Assembly: GCA_947581635.1 (NCBI GenBank)
Contig: CANPVE010000004.1
Location: 62,001 to 126,000, forward strand
Reading direction: 5' to 3'
Origin: an uncultured Clostridia bacterium
GTDB taxonomy: Bacteria; Bacillota; Clostridia; Oscillospirales; Acutalibacteraceae
DNA: 64,000 bases
Shown: in pieces, positions 8,064-15,233 of the stretch
Position numbering within the stretch: position 1 is the stretch's first letter
How the letters are laid out: each line of letters begins with the position of its first letter
The notes under the pieces: model-generated
What the model saw: the letters and a program-made list of their open reading frames with translations, nothing else
Database searches by the model: none
Told to the model about the DNA's origin: nothing
Program-made: the position numbers and the translations under genes

Positions 8064-9221
8064 ATGTTTAACTTTATAAGAGAAACAGTCAAGTTTGAAA
8101 TTGTGGGCATCTCACCCGAGAGATTTCTGAATATAGCCAACAGGCGGCGACTTAGAATATTCAACGTGCATTGTGACGGCAGCCGAATGTTTGCGTTCAT
8201 ACCGGCGTCACAGTTTGATACGCTCACCGACGCTGCGGAAAAGGCGGCTGTACGGCTGGAAATAGTTGACCGCCACGGATTGCCCCATATTCTGCGAAAT
8301 TATCGAAAAAGAATTGGCTTTGTGCTGGGCTTCGCACTGTTCTGCTTCATACTGTGGTATCTGTCGCTGTTCGTGTGGTTCGTGGATTGCGTAAACCTTC
8401 CGGAGCATCTGGAGGTCAGCGCGTCGGACGCTGTGTATAACGCCGGAATAAGAGCGGGTATGCTGAGCTCAAGGATAGACGGGCCTATGCTGGAATTGGA
8501 ACTGGAGCAGGAGCTTCCTCAGTTCGATTTTATCAAGGTATCTCGTATGGGGTGTATTGCACAGGTGTATTTCAGTCCCTCTGTACACGAAAAGGCCACT
8601 GTCTCCGACGAAACCCCATGCGATCTGATAGCCACCGACAGCGGCGAAATTGTGGAGGTAATCGCCACAGAAGGTACGCCGTTGGTCCAGACCGGAGACG
8701 TGGTGTATCCTGGTGACACACTGGTGAGCGGACTGTTTGAAGGACAGGTCGGCGGAATAGATATGGTGCATTCACGCGGAAAGATAACCGCAATGACAGA
8801 AGAAACTTTCTCGGAAACCATAGACTACAAGCAGACAGTTAAAGAACCTACAGGTAAAATTGTCACTATAAATCGTCTTATGGCATTCGGCTGGGAAATA
8901 CCGCTGTTTTACTCCACACCCAAAGGAAATTACAGCAGGACGTACGATGAAATTCCTCTGGAAATCATGGGATTTGAGCTGCCCATAAAGCTGAGACGAG
9001 AGCAATGGCATGAGCTTTGCTACATGGAAAAAATATTCACTCAAGAAGAGTGTAAAGCAAAGGCCGAACAATTGCTCGATGACAAAATACAGAACGCTAA
9101 TAAATTAGATGTAATCAACGTCAATGAGACGGTTAATGAGACTCCAGTTGGAATCCGCGTAACAAGGTATGTGACATTTCTGAGGGAAATATCGGAAGAA
9201 CGTGAAATTTTATTCAGATGA
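8064..9221 (+). CDS. yqfD: Sporulation protein YqfD
   Basis: A 385-residue protein of the YqfD family (PF06898). The N-terminal about 85 residues are soluble (KFEIVGISPERFLNIANRR). One transmembrane segment around residues 92-113 (IGFVLGFALFCFILWYLSLF) leads to a large extracytoplasmic domain with a central beta-rich region (SGEIVEVIATEGTPLVQTGD). It is translated with yqfC as the standard clostridial/bacillar pair; both are mother-cell sporulation proteins. Confidence 0.93.
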   Translation: MFNFIRETVKFEIVGISPERFLNIANRRRLRIFNVHCDGSRMFAFIPASQFDTLTDAAEKAAVRLEIVDRHGLPHILRNYRKRIGFVLGFALFCFILWYLSLFVWFVDCVNLPEHLEVSASDAVYNAGIRAGMLSSRIDGPMLELELEQELPQFDFIKVSRMGCIAQVYFSPSVHEKATVSDETPCDLIATDSGEIVEVIATEGTPLVQTGDVVYPGDTLVSGLFEGQVGGIDMVHSRGKITAMTEETFSETIDYKQTVKEPTGKIVTINRLMAFGWEIPLFYSTPKGNYSRTYDEIPLEIMGFELPIKLRREQWHELCYMEKIFTQEECKAKAEQLLDDKIQNANKLDVINVNETVNETPVGIRVTRYVTFLREISEEREILFR

Positions 9222-9734
9222 AATTTCACGGATAAATAAACACGAACAATTGAATATATATGATGCAACATATCAAAAGGTAAGTATATCATAAAAATTA
9301 ATATTATATTCACAAAAAACATATAACTTGATTAAAATATTGTTCAAAATGTTTTATAATTAATTTACAGTGTATTTTTTGCTTAAATTCGTATGTAATG
9401 TGTATTTTTTACACGTTCTACGTATGAATTTATGCACTAATATTATGCAATGGGCCCAGAAAGCGTTTGACGCATGGTATCTGGCTGATTTCATTGAGTG
9501 CACAGATCTTCGTACAGGTCCCGTAGTCTCCAACAGTCCCTCTGTCACACTCCCGTTTTAAGAGTACAGTATCGTAAAGACGAAATGACTGGGCACATTG
9601 TGAGACGAATGTAGGAAAGCCTATCTACCCAAGGACTTGCTTCAAGACGCGAACGATGAGTTAAAGAAATCTCTTGGCGACAGTGAGCCCGGCGGGCGGT
9701 AATGTATAATCTTCAATTTACGGCTTGCAGCATT
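9222..9734. other. Gene-poor stretch with possible coding remnant
   Basis: No convincing gene. The first part is A/T-rich. On the plus strand, 9605-9702 is open and ends with codons for DLLQDANDELKKSLGDSEPG before TAA at 9700-9702; it lacks a start and is blocked by a stop upstream, so it may be the tail of a decayed gene. The strong plus-strand terminator at 9735-9792 directly follows it. Confidence 0.35.
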
Positions 9735-9792
9735 AAATATCACCACTGAATTACAGAATGATTTTATTCTGTATTCGGTGGTGATATTTTTT
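9735..9792 (+). terminator. Intrinsic terminator, plus strand
   Basis: Arms AAATATCACCAC (9735-9746) and GTGGTGATATTT (9778-9789) enclose an inner stem ACAGAAT/ATTCTGT, followed by a T run. It has no intact gene upstream, which supports a decayed gene in 9222-9734. Confidence 0.75.
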
Positions 9793-9813
9793 GAAAAAAA
9801 TAATGTAAACACA

Positions 9814-9842
9814 TTGACTTCTGTGAAAAATAATGGTAGAAT
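9814..9842 (+). promoter_or_regulatory. Sigma-A-like promoter of the HTH gene
   Basis: TTGACT (9814-9819), a 17-bp spacer and TAGAAT (9837-9842), with the gene's Shine-Dalgarno 55 nt downstream. Confidence 0.7.
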
Positions 9843-9909
9843 TAATATGTATCTTGCAGAGATGTTCGCTTATCTACCATCGTCTAAAAAATAATTGGAG
9901 GTCATTTTA

Positions 9910-10113
9910 ATGAATGTGGATCAAATAGTTAATATCCTTCTGGAAACACGCCTTGAATTGAAACTACCGCAGGAGGAACTTGCCAAAAAATGTGGAATTC
10001 AGCAGGTGACGCTTGCCAACATCGAAAATCACGGAGGTTCACCGCAATTTAAAACCCTATCAAAAATAGCCGAAAACCTTGGTTACGAAATTACGCTGGT
10101 AAAAAAGGACTGA
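9910..10113 (+). CDS. Small XRE/Cro-type helix-turn-helix protein
   Basis: A 67-residue single-domain DNA-binding protein. The HTH is formed by LKLPQEELAKKCGIQQVTLANIENHG with a typical helix 3, then KTLSKIAENLGYEITLV, which closes the fold. The ATG at 9910 has GGAGG 8 nt upstream; the in-frame TTG at 9895 overlaps that GGAGG and is rejected. Solitary HTH proteins of this size are often antitoxins or phage-type repressors, but no toxin gene is adjacent. A hairpin follows at 10128-10151. Confidence 0.85.
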   Translation: MNVDQIVNILLETRLELKLPQEELAKKCGIQQVTLANIENHGGSPQFKTLSKIAENLGYEITLVKKD

Positions 10114-10127
10114 GGCTTATTTTTTTT

Positions 10128-10151
10128 AGCTTTTTTGTGAAAAAAGCTTTT
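10128..10151 (+). terminator. Short hairpin with T run after the HTH gene
   Basis: AGCTTTTTT/AAAAAAGCT with a GTG loop, followed by TTT and an A/T-rich tract. A weak intrinsic terminator. Confidence 0.5.
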
Positions 10152-10339
10152 AAAAATTAATACAAAGGCATTCCGTTCTTTCTGTGAAATTTCAAATGCC
10201 GCAATGCTGTACAATATACTTAGGGAATTAATCTTTAGCAATGACACGGTGGATCCGAATTTTTCTGCATCTCCTACAAAATATTGCAGGTTTAGAGCCA
10301 TACAGCATTTTGTGTTGACTTCAAGCGTGCAATTAAACA

Positions 10340-10891
10340 TCATTTTTTATTAAGTTCGTCACGCACTTCCATAAGTGCAAAACCAAGATTGTTCTCGCCG
10401 CGCCATTTTTTGGGATCCTCTATTTCAGGTTCATTTTCAGACATTCCTATTCCCCATATTGTGTCATAAGGACTTGCCTCTGCCAAAATCATGCCGTCGG
10501 TGGAGATAAGGAAGTTTTTGAAAGCGTAATTTTGTGTGAATTTCGCAAGGTTTCCACGCACCACAATTTCTTTCTTGTGGGCATCCCAAATATCGCTGTT
10601 AAAGGGTCTTACCTGCTTGCCCAAATTTTTAAATTGATTTGGCATAGAGGCCGCCATTATCCTTGCACGTGTCTTATTGTCGCCGAAGAGTACGGCCTTC
10701 TGTTCCATCATGTACTGTTCGGCTGTGAAGTATTTTATTCCTTGCACTTCAAAATAGCACGGGAACCATTGGCTGAGGCATGATTTTGTAATTTTTCCTC
10801 CGGGATTTGGTCTACCGCCCCAAAAGAAGATATACTCAAAATTCCTTCCCCCGTCAATCTGACTCAAAAGCCATTCAATATTATATTTCAT
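10340..10891 (-). CDS. NADAR-family protein (YbiA-like)
   Basis: A 183-residue NADAR domain protein (PF08719). Motifs seen are EYIFFWGG near the N-terminus, SQWFPCYFEVQGIKYFTAEQ (the SxWxP..F and EqymM element), YMMEQKAVLFGD, MPNQFKNLGKQV, and YDTIWGIGMS near the C-terminus. The family comprises N-glycosidases acting on ADP-ribose or riboflavin-pathway intermediates; some reverse guanine ADP-ribosylation on DNA. The ATG at 10891 has GGGAG 10 nt upstream; the longer frame to 10930 has no site. No ADP-ribosyltransferase gene is nearby, so the substrate is open. Confidence 0.88.
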   Translation of the reverse strand: MKYNIEWLLSQIDGGRNFEYIFFWGGRPNPGGKITKSCLSQWFPCYFEVQGIKYFTAEQYMMEQKAVLFGDNKTRARIMAASMPNQFKNLGKQVRPFNSDIWDAHKKEIVVRGNLAKFTQNYAFKNFLISTDGMILAEASPYDTIWGIGMSENEPEIEDPKKWRGENNLGFALMEVRDELNKK

Positions 10892-11016
10892 AATAAACTT
10901 ACTCCCTTTCAATTTTTCATTCAAAAACAAAATTAAGGATATGTGAGATTAATGTGATAAACGATATTGTGATCAGCATTTAAATTGTCGGGCAAATCAC
11001 CCTTTAACAACACTTC

Positions 11017-11058
11017 AGCCACCACACTTTATAAAAATATGTGGTGGCTGCTTTTTTA
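11017..11058 (+). terminator. Intrinsic terminator in plus orientation with no plus gene upstream
   Basis: AGCCACCACA (11017-11026) pairs with TGTGGTGGCT (11040-11049), followed by GCTTTTTT. The minus-strand side has no T run. It lies downstream of the 11071-11472 minus gene but points the other way. Confidence 0.6.
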
Positions 11059-11070
11059 TATATTTTGGAT

Positions 11071-11472
11071 TTAATCAAGATAAGCTGGTTCCAGAACTTC
11101 AACCTTATCGATATAAACCGTGGTATAACCGTATTTATCGGTTTTAAGCCCTGTGCTCGAGGTCATTTTGACCTTTGAGCCTACGATGATGTCAGTTGCC
11201 TCACAGGGATCGCCGTTCTCATCTAAAAATTCACAACCGTCAGGCTCGAATCTTATGTAAAGCAATTCTCCGTCGCCGGTGTATGAGCCATCACTCTGAT
11301 CAAAGTTATCCATCTGAGCTGTTGCGGAATTTATTGAAACAACCTCGCCTATGATATATTGCTGACCGGTAAATAACGTGTTCCTAAAATATATGAAGAC
11401 GATCACTATAACGGCAGCAACCGCTAGAAGGATACACGCCTGAAGCCTTGATTTTACGAATTTTTTTAAAAT
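11071..11472 (-). CDS. Small membrane-anchored protein of unknown function, apparent ATT start
   Basis: The frame is open well upstream of the first GTG (11406). Reading up, it gives KKFVKSRLQACILLAVAAV, a classic positively charged N-terminus plus signal-anchor, and the only initiation site is AGGAAG (11481-11486) 8 nt before ATT at 11470-11472. That start gives 133 residues: one transmembrane segment (about residues 10-28), then an extracytoplasmic beta-rich domain with acidic patches (NFDQSDGSYTGDGELLYIRF, TDIIVGSKVKMTS). The product is not recognised. If the annotated GTG were used, the anchor would be lost. Confidence 0.65.
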   Translation of the reverse strand: MLKKFVKSRLQACILLAVAAVIVIVFIYFRNTLFTGQQYIIGEVVSINSATAQMDNFDQSDGSYTGDGELLYIRFEPDGCEFLDENGDPCEATDIIVGSKVKMTSSTGLKTDKYGYTTVYIDKVEVLEPAYLD

Positions 11473-11605
11473 AACAATCGCTTCCTTTCACGAAAAAGTA
11501 ACCCTTTGGAACACACAAACCAGAAGAGATAAAACTTACCTTTATATTATACTATTTTTTTCAAAAAAATCAACATAAAATTTAAATATAGCCACTATTT
11601 TTTTA

Positions 11606-12112
11606 TTACTTATCCATTTCATCAAAGTCAAATATCTTGCGGCAGAAAAGTCTCCCGGTTTCGGTCACAAAAATATTTTTGTACGCCGACCGCACGCCAT
11701 CCATAGATGTATTGTCATCGCATAAATTTACAATAAAATCTGCCTCCACCAATATCTGATGATCGAGGCTTTCAATGTTGCTATAGGTATGGTGATGTCC
11801 GACAAGCCAACAGACTCGCTCAATAACTTTATCCTCAAATCCAAGCGCCTTCATCATGTCCCTCGCAAGCTCAGGACCTTCCTGCTCCTGAAGTTTGCCG
11901 TCGCACTTGCCGTATTTCAGCTCGCACAGATGTATTCCAATATCGTGTACCGCTGCCGCCGCTTCCAGAATAAACATGGTATCCTTGTCAAGGCCTTCGA
12001 GTGTTCCTATTGTGCGCGCCAAGTCATGAACTTTGATAAAATGCTGTATTCTCTTCCGATCTCCTTTGTAATACGATATCATTGCGCCCAAAAGTTGTGA
12101 TATATCTGCCAT
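11606..12112 (-). CDS. HD-domain phosphohydrolase
   Basis: A 168-residue protein with the complete HD metal-binding set: H in FIKVHDLARTIG, HD in AAAVHDIGIHLCE, His residues in LVGHHHTYS and Asp in LVEADFIVNL. This is the pattern of small YedJ/YfbR-type metal-dependent phosphohydrolases; the substrate (nucleotide or similar) is not known. Start chosen at ATG 12112, which follows the strong promoter at 12141-12169; the longer frame to 12220 would start upstream of that promoter and overlap spoIIID. Confidence 0.85.
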   Translation of the reverse strand: MADISQLLGAMISYYKGDRKRIQHFIKVHDLARTIGTLEGLDKDTMFILEAAAAVHDIGIHLCELKYGKCDGKLQEQEGPELARDMMKALGFEDKVIERVCWLVGHHHTYSNIESLDHQILVEADFIVNLCDDNTSMDGVRSAYKNIFVTETGRLFCRKIFDFDEMDK

Positions 12113-12140
12113 GATTTTTACACATCCTCTCTGTGGTAAC

Positions 12141-12169
12141 ATTATATCATTTACAATGAAAATATTCAA
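12141..12169 (-). promoter_or_regulatory. Sigma-A-like promoter of the HD gene
   Basis: On the minus strand TTGAAT (12164-12169), a 17-bp spacer and perfect TATAAT (12141-12146), just after the spoIIID stop. This allows vegetative expression of the HD gene independently of spoIIID. Confidence 0.75.
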
Positions 12170-12185
12170 TAAAGATTCCTGAAAA

Positions 12186-12476
12186 TCAATGCTTTTTTTC
12201 TCCGATGTGCTCCTCTGCAATCTTTCTGTACTTTTCGCGAGTGGCTATGCCGCCCCTTATGTGGCGCTCAGATTTGTTTATATCCAGAACTTGACGCACC
12301 TGAAGATAAAGTCGGTAGTCAATCTCTTTAAGCCGTTGATTTACCTCCTTATGAACTGTGGATTTTGACACGCCTGTTGCCGCTGCGGCGGTGCGCACCG
12401 TCGCCTTATTTTCTACTATGTACCTGCCAAGCTCCTCCGCGCGACGTTCAGCAGAGCGAATATTACTTTCATTCAT
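12186..12476 (-). CDS. spoIIID: Sporulation transcription factor SpoIIID
   Basis: A 96-residue mother-cell DNA-binding protein that modulates sigma-E genes and sigK expression. The HTH ATVRTAAAATGVSKSTVHKE (about residues 24-44) and the following RLYLQVRQVLDINKSERHIRGGIATREKY region match the family closely, including the basic C-terminus used for minor-groove contact. Shine-Dalgarno GGGGGAA lies before the ATG. The terminator at 12549-12581 isolates it from the ligase gene upstream. Confidence 0.96.
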   Translation of the reverse strand: MNESNIRSAERRAEELGRYIVENKATVRTAAAATGVSKSTVHKEVNQRLKEIDYRLYLQVRQVLDINKSERHIRGGIATREKYRKIAEEHIGEKKH

Positions 12477-12548
12477 CGCAATTCCCCCGAATAATTAGTA
12501 TTAAATTTATATTCGGCTTTTTTTTAAAATATGAGCAGAGGACACAGT

Positions 12549-12581
12549 AAAAAACCGACCCCAATTAAATTGGAATCGGTT
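12549..12581 (-). terminator. Intrinsic terminator after the O-antigen ligase-like gene
   Basis: On the minus strand AACCGATTCCAATT pairs with AATTGGGGTCGGTT (one G-T pair), followed by TTTTTTA. It sits between 12594 and the spoIIID start. Confidence 0.8.
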
Positions 12582-12593
12582 GTGTATAAAAGT

Positions 12594-13793
12594 TTATTTT
12601 TGATATATTTCACAGAAATTTCTCAGTCGCTTGAACACACGCTCGTTGCGCTCTACGCTGCATCCCGATACAATGTATATCATAGCCAAAGCCGTCTGAA
12701 CGCCGAGCAAGGGAACATCTGTCACTCCGTGAATCATGGTTGCGAGAGCGGACACCATTATCAGCCTGCGTATCATGCCGTAAGAAACGCAAAACTGCGG
12801 CTTATTGAGTACATTAACTATTTTTCCAGCCATGCAGCTGAAATACGCAAGCCCCACAATGCCAAAATCCAGCAAAACATTCAGTACCAGATTGTGCGAA
12901 TGCCAGCGGATACGGCTTGCATTGGTGCGTATGCATATTTCGCGGAAGGAATTCATTCCGTAGCCAAAAATCGGCTGACCTCTTATCCACTCAAATGCCG
13001 TAGTCCAAATCTGAGAGCGTTTGTCTAAATCTTTGTCAAGCACCTCACCGGCCATTCGACCTGAAAACATTGGTACACAAAGGATAACAATGACGCTTAT
13101 AACGGTAACAAGCATGATTACCATAACCCATTTAACATTACGCTTATAATGTACAGCATAAAACATAAGTGCCACAGCCAGGGCAACCCATGCCGTTCGG
13201 CAATCGCAAAGCAATATGCTTCCCAGATTGGTAAAAAGTATGATGAGATAGCTGGTTGAATGACGCTTCTCAAATCGGTAAAGCGCCATTATCACGAATA
13301 ATTCGAGCATATAGCCGTAGTAATTGGCATTGTAGAATACAGACGAAGTGCGGCCCTGAAATACAAACCAATGCAGCACAAATTTGTCCGCAATGCCAAA
13401 TACCGTAGCAAACATACTCAATATCAACATCAAGTCTATTAAATTGTTGTAAAATCGCACAGTCATAATTGTGAACAAGTACAACATAAATACCAGCATA
13501 AGCCATAAGACTATCCCGCCAATCAGTCCAAACCAATTTCGGAACAGTATTGCAGGCAACGTAAAAAGAATCACGGAAAAATAAATGTACTCCGAGGCTG
13601 AAACCTTGTTCATTTTCTGCCGCACTTCCTTTTTAAAAAGGGCGCGGAATACTGTTATCAACCCAGGCACCGCAACCATCTGATACGGCAAAAACAACGA
13701 CACTGCGCATACAGCGACGATTCTCTCATCAACGGTAAGGTTATTCCAACGCGCAAGCATCCGGTTGAATTTATATTTTATTTTAGCTGTCAA
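12594..13793 (-). CDS. O-antigen ligase/polymerase-like membrane protein
   Basis: A 399-residue polytopic membrane protein with about 10-11 hydrophobic segments. The Wzy_C-type (PF04932) signature is in the last third: the RSQIWTTAFEWIRGQPIFGYGMNSF periplasmic loop, then RWHSHNLVLNVLLDFGIVGL with the conserved H-N-x-x-L element. Such proteins polymerise or ligate lipid-linked glycans. The upstream neighbours LCP protein and class A PBP point to cell-wall glycopolymer assembly. It follows the LCP gene by 43 nt and ends at a terminator. Confidence 0.82.
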   Translation of the reverse strand: MTAKIKYKFNRMLARWNNLTVDERIVAVCAVSLFLPYQMVAVPGLITVFRALFKKEVRQKMNKVSASEYIYFSVILFTLPAILFRNWFGLIGGIVLWLMLVFMLYLFTIMTVRFYNNLIDLMLILSMFATVFGIADKFVLHWFVFQGRTSSVFYNANYYGYMLELFVIMALYRFEKRHSTSYLIILFTNLGSILLCDCRTAWVALAVALMFYAVHYKRNVKWVMVIMLVTVISVIVILCVPMFSGRMAGEVLDKDLDKRSQIWTTAFEWIRGQPIFGYGMNSFREICIRTNASRIRWHSHNLVLNVLLDFGIVGLAYFSCMAGKIVNVLNKPQFCVSYGMIRRLIMVSALATMIHGVTDVPLLGVQTALAMIYIVSGCSVERNERVFKRLRNFCEIYQK

Positions 13794-13836
13794 GTCAATT
13801 TCTTCCCCTTCAAGAGATATTTCTCAGGTGAAAATA

Positions 13837-15072
13837 TTATTCCGGCAGACTACCAAAAATAAATTTGTGCAGCTCCCTGCAATTCTCGTCAACATCAGGC
13901 ACCAGCACGGACATTCCCGAAATCTTCTGCGATTTATACGAACCTTTAACCGGTATGCTAAGCTCTTCCATGTCAGAATCAAGCATACCCATAGCCTTAA
14001 GCGCAACGGAAAACAGCTCGCGTTTGCTGTAATTGGTGGTTATATACGGAGCCGCATCAGACACCACAGAATACTGCTCCATTATATTCATCTCTTTAAA
14101 TTTAGCCAGCATCGCTTTTATCAGCTTGCGCTGTCTTCCTGTGCGCCCAAAATCGCTGTCTATCTTGCGTATGCGAGCATAATACGTAGCCTGAGCGCCG
14201 TTGAGATGCTGCATACCATCTTTAAGCTCGCTGTTTTTGACGTGATTGTTAATTACTGACGCCTCTGCCTTTGTCAGTTCAATATCCACTCCACCCAGCT
14301 TATCGGCAACAACCGTCAGGCCGTCCATATCAATTCCCACATATCGTTCCAAATCTATGCGAAAATTGCTCTCGACCGTCTGCATGGTAAGACTTGCCCC
14401 GCCATAAGCATATGAGTGATTTATCCTCGTCTTAGATTTTCGTCCGGGAATCGAAACATATGTATCGCGGAGTATTGATGTCATTTTGATAGCATCGTTT
14501 TTGCCGTCAAGAGTGAGTATCATTATGGTATCACTGCGCTGATTCTTGCCGCCGTCGCCATCTATGCCAAGCAGCAGAATATTGGTCACATCCGGATCGG
14601 AACGAAGCGTCCAATTCGGCGCGGACTCGGCCTTTACATCGCTCCAGTCTGTGTTAATTTCAACGTAGTTCACGCCGTCAATGGCATTGTTGAGGAGAAC
14701 CAGCCCCATTATAACACAAATACCCACCGCTATCAACAAAAATATTATCAATTGGTTTATACCTATGCGGCGTCTCGCCACAGTATCTGTATTTTCAGCA
14801 TATTTTTGCTGGGTTTGCGCATGGCCCTCAGTCTGAATCGGCGTCTTGCGGGGCGGCTGACTGAAGTTGTCAAAATCATTCTTTGGATTTTCATAAGCGT
14901 GATTATAACTCTGATCCGAACTCAAAAATTCGTAAGAGTGCGTACCATCATCATCGTACTCATTTTCGATGCTGCGGCGTATGCTGTCCGCCTTTTCTAT
15001 GCGATTGGAAAGTTCAAAGAGATCCACATCATTGTCGTCCCCGACATTTGCCCTGTTATTTTTATCATCCAT
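13837..15072 (-). CDS. LytR-CpsA-Psr (LCP) family glycopolymer ligase
   Basis: A 411-residue type II membrane protein. The first about 100 residues are cytoplasmic, acidic and disordered. One transmembrane helix follows (INQLIIFLLIAVGICVIMGL, about residues 105-127), then the extracellular LCP domain: NILLLGIDGDGG, RSDTIMILTLD, SILRDTYVSIPG (conserved Arg/Asp of the pyrophosphate site), KTRINHSYAYGG, YVGIDMDGLTVVADKLGGV and FGRTGRQRKLI. LCP enzymes transfer lipid-linked teichoic acid or capsule precursors to peptidoglycan. It lies downstream of the PBP gene, but a terminator (15149-15197) separates them. Confidence 0.94.
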   Translation of the reverse strand: MDDKNNRANVGDDNDVDLFELSNRIEKADSIRRSIENEYDDDGTHSYEFLSSDQSYNHAYENPKNDFDNFSQPPRKTPIQTEGHAQTQQKYAENTDTVARRRIGINQLIIFLLIAVGICVIMGLVLLNNAIDGVNYVEINTDWSDVKAESAPNWTLRSDPDVTNILLLGIDGDGGKNQRSDTIMILTLDGKNDAIKMTSILRDTYVSIPGRKSKTRINHSYAYGGASLTMQTVESNFRIDLERYVGIDMDGLTVVADKLGGVDIELTKAEASVINNHVKNSELKDGMQHLNGAQATYYARIRKIDSDFGRTGRQRKLIKAMLAKFKEMNIMEQYSVVSDAAPYITTNYSKRELFSVALKAMGMLDSDMEELSIPVKGSYKSQKISGMSVLVPDVDENCRELHKFIFGSLPE

Positions 15073-15148
15073 TCTAAAATCCCCATTCTTGTACAGGCAG
15101 CTTACATATTCAGCAACAGCGCGTCCTGTTTAATACAATATCCTTCTG

Positions 15149-15197
15149 AAAAAAAGCACAGCAGCCAAACGGGAGATGGACAGCTTTGGCTGCTGTG
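15149..15197 (-). terminator. Intrinsic terminator after the class A PBP gene
   Basis: CACAGCAGCCAAA pairs with TTTGGCTGCTGTG around a 16-nt loop, followed on the minus strand by CTTTTTTT. Confidence 0.88.
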
Positions 15198-15233
15198 TAG
15201 TTACAACCCATTCGGGCATTAAAAATTATTCGC

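Noticed and set aside
9370..9561. A 63-codon plus frame in the gene-poor patch.
   Set aside because: A/T-rich start, no Shine-Dalgarno, no recognisable motif; treated as non-coding.
10083..10343. An 86-codon minus frame overlapping the NADAR stop by 4 nt (ATGA).
   Set aside because: It runs into the 3' end of the HTH gene and through its terminator hairpin. The opposite strand is open too, and the residue pattern is not protein-like enough to call.
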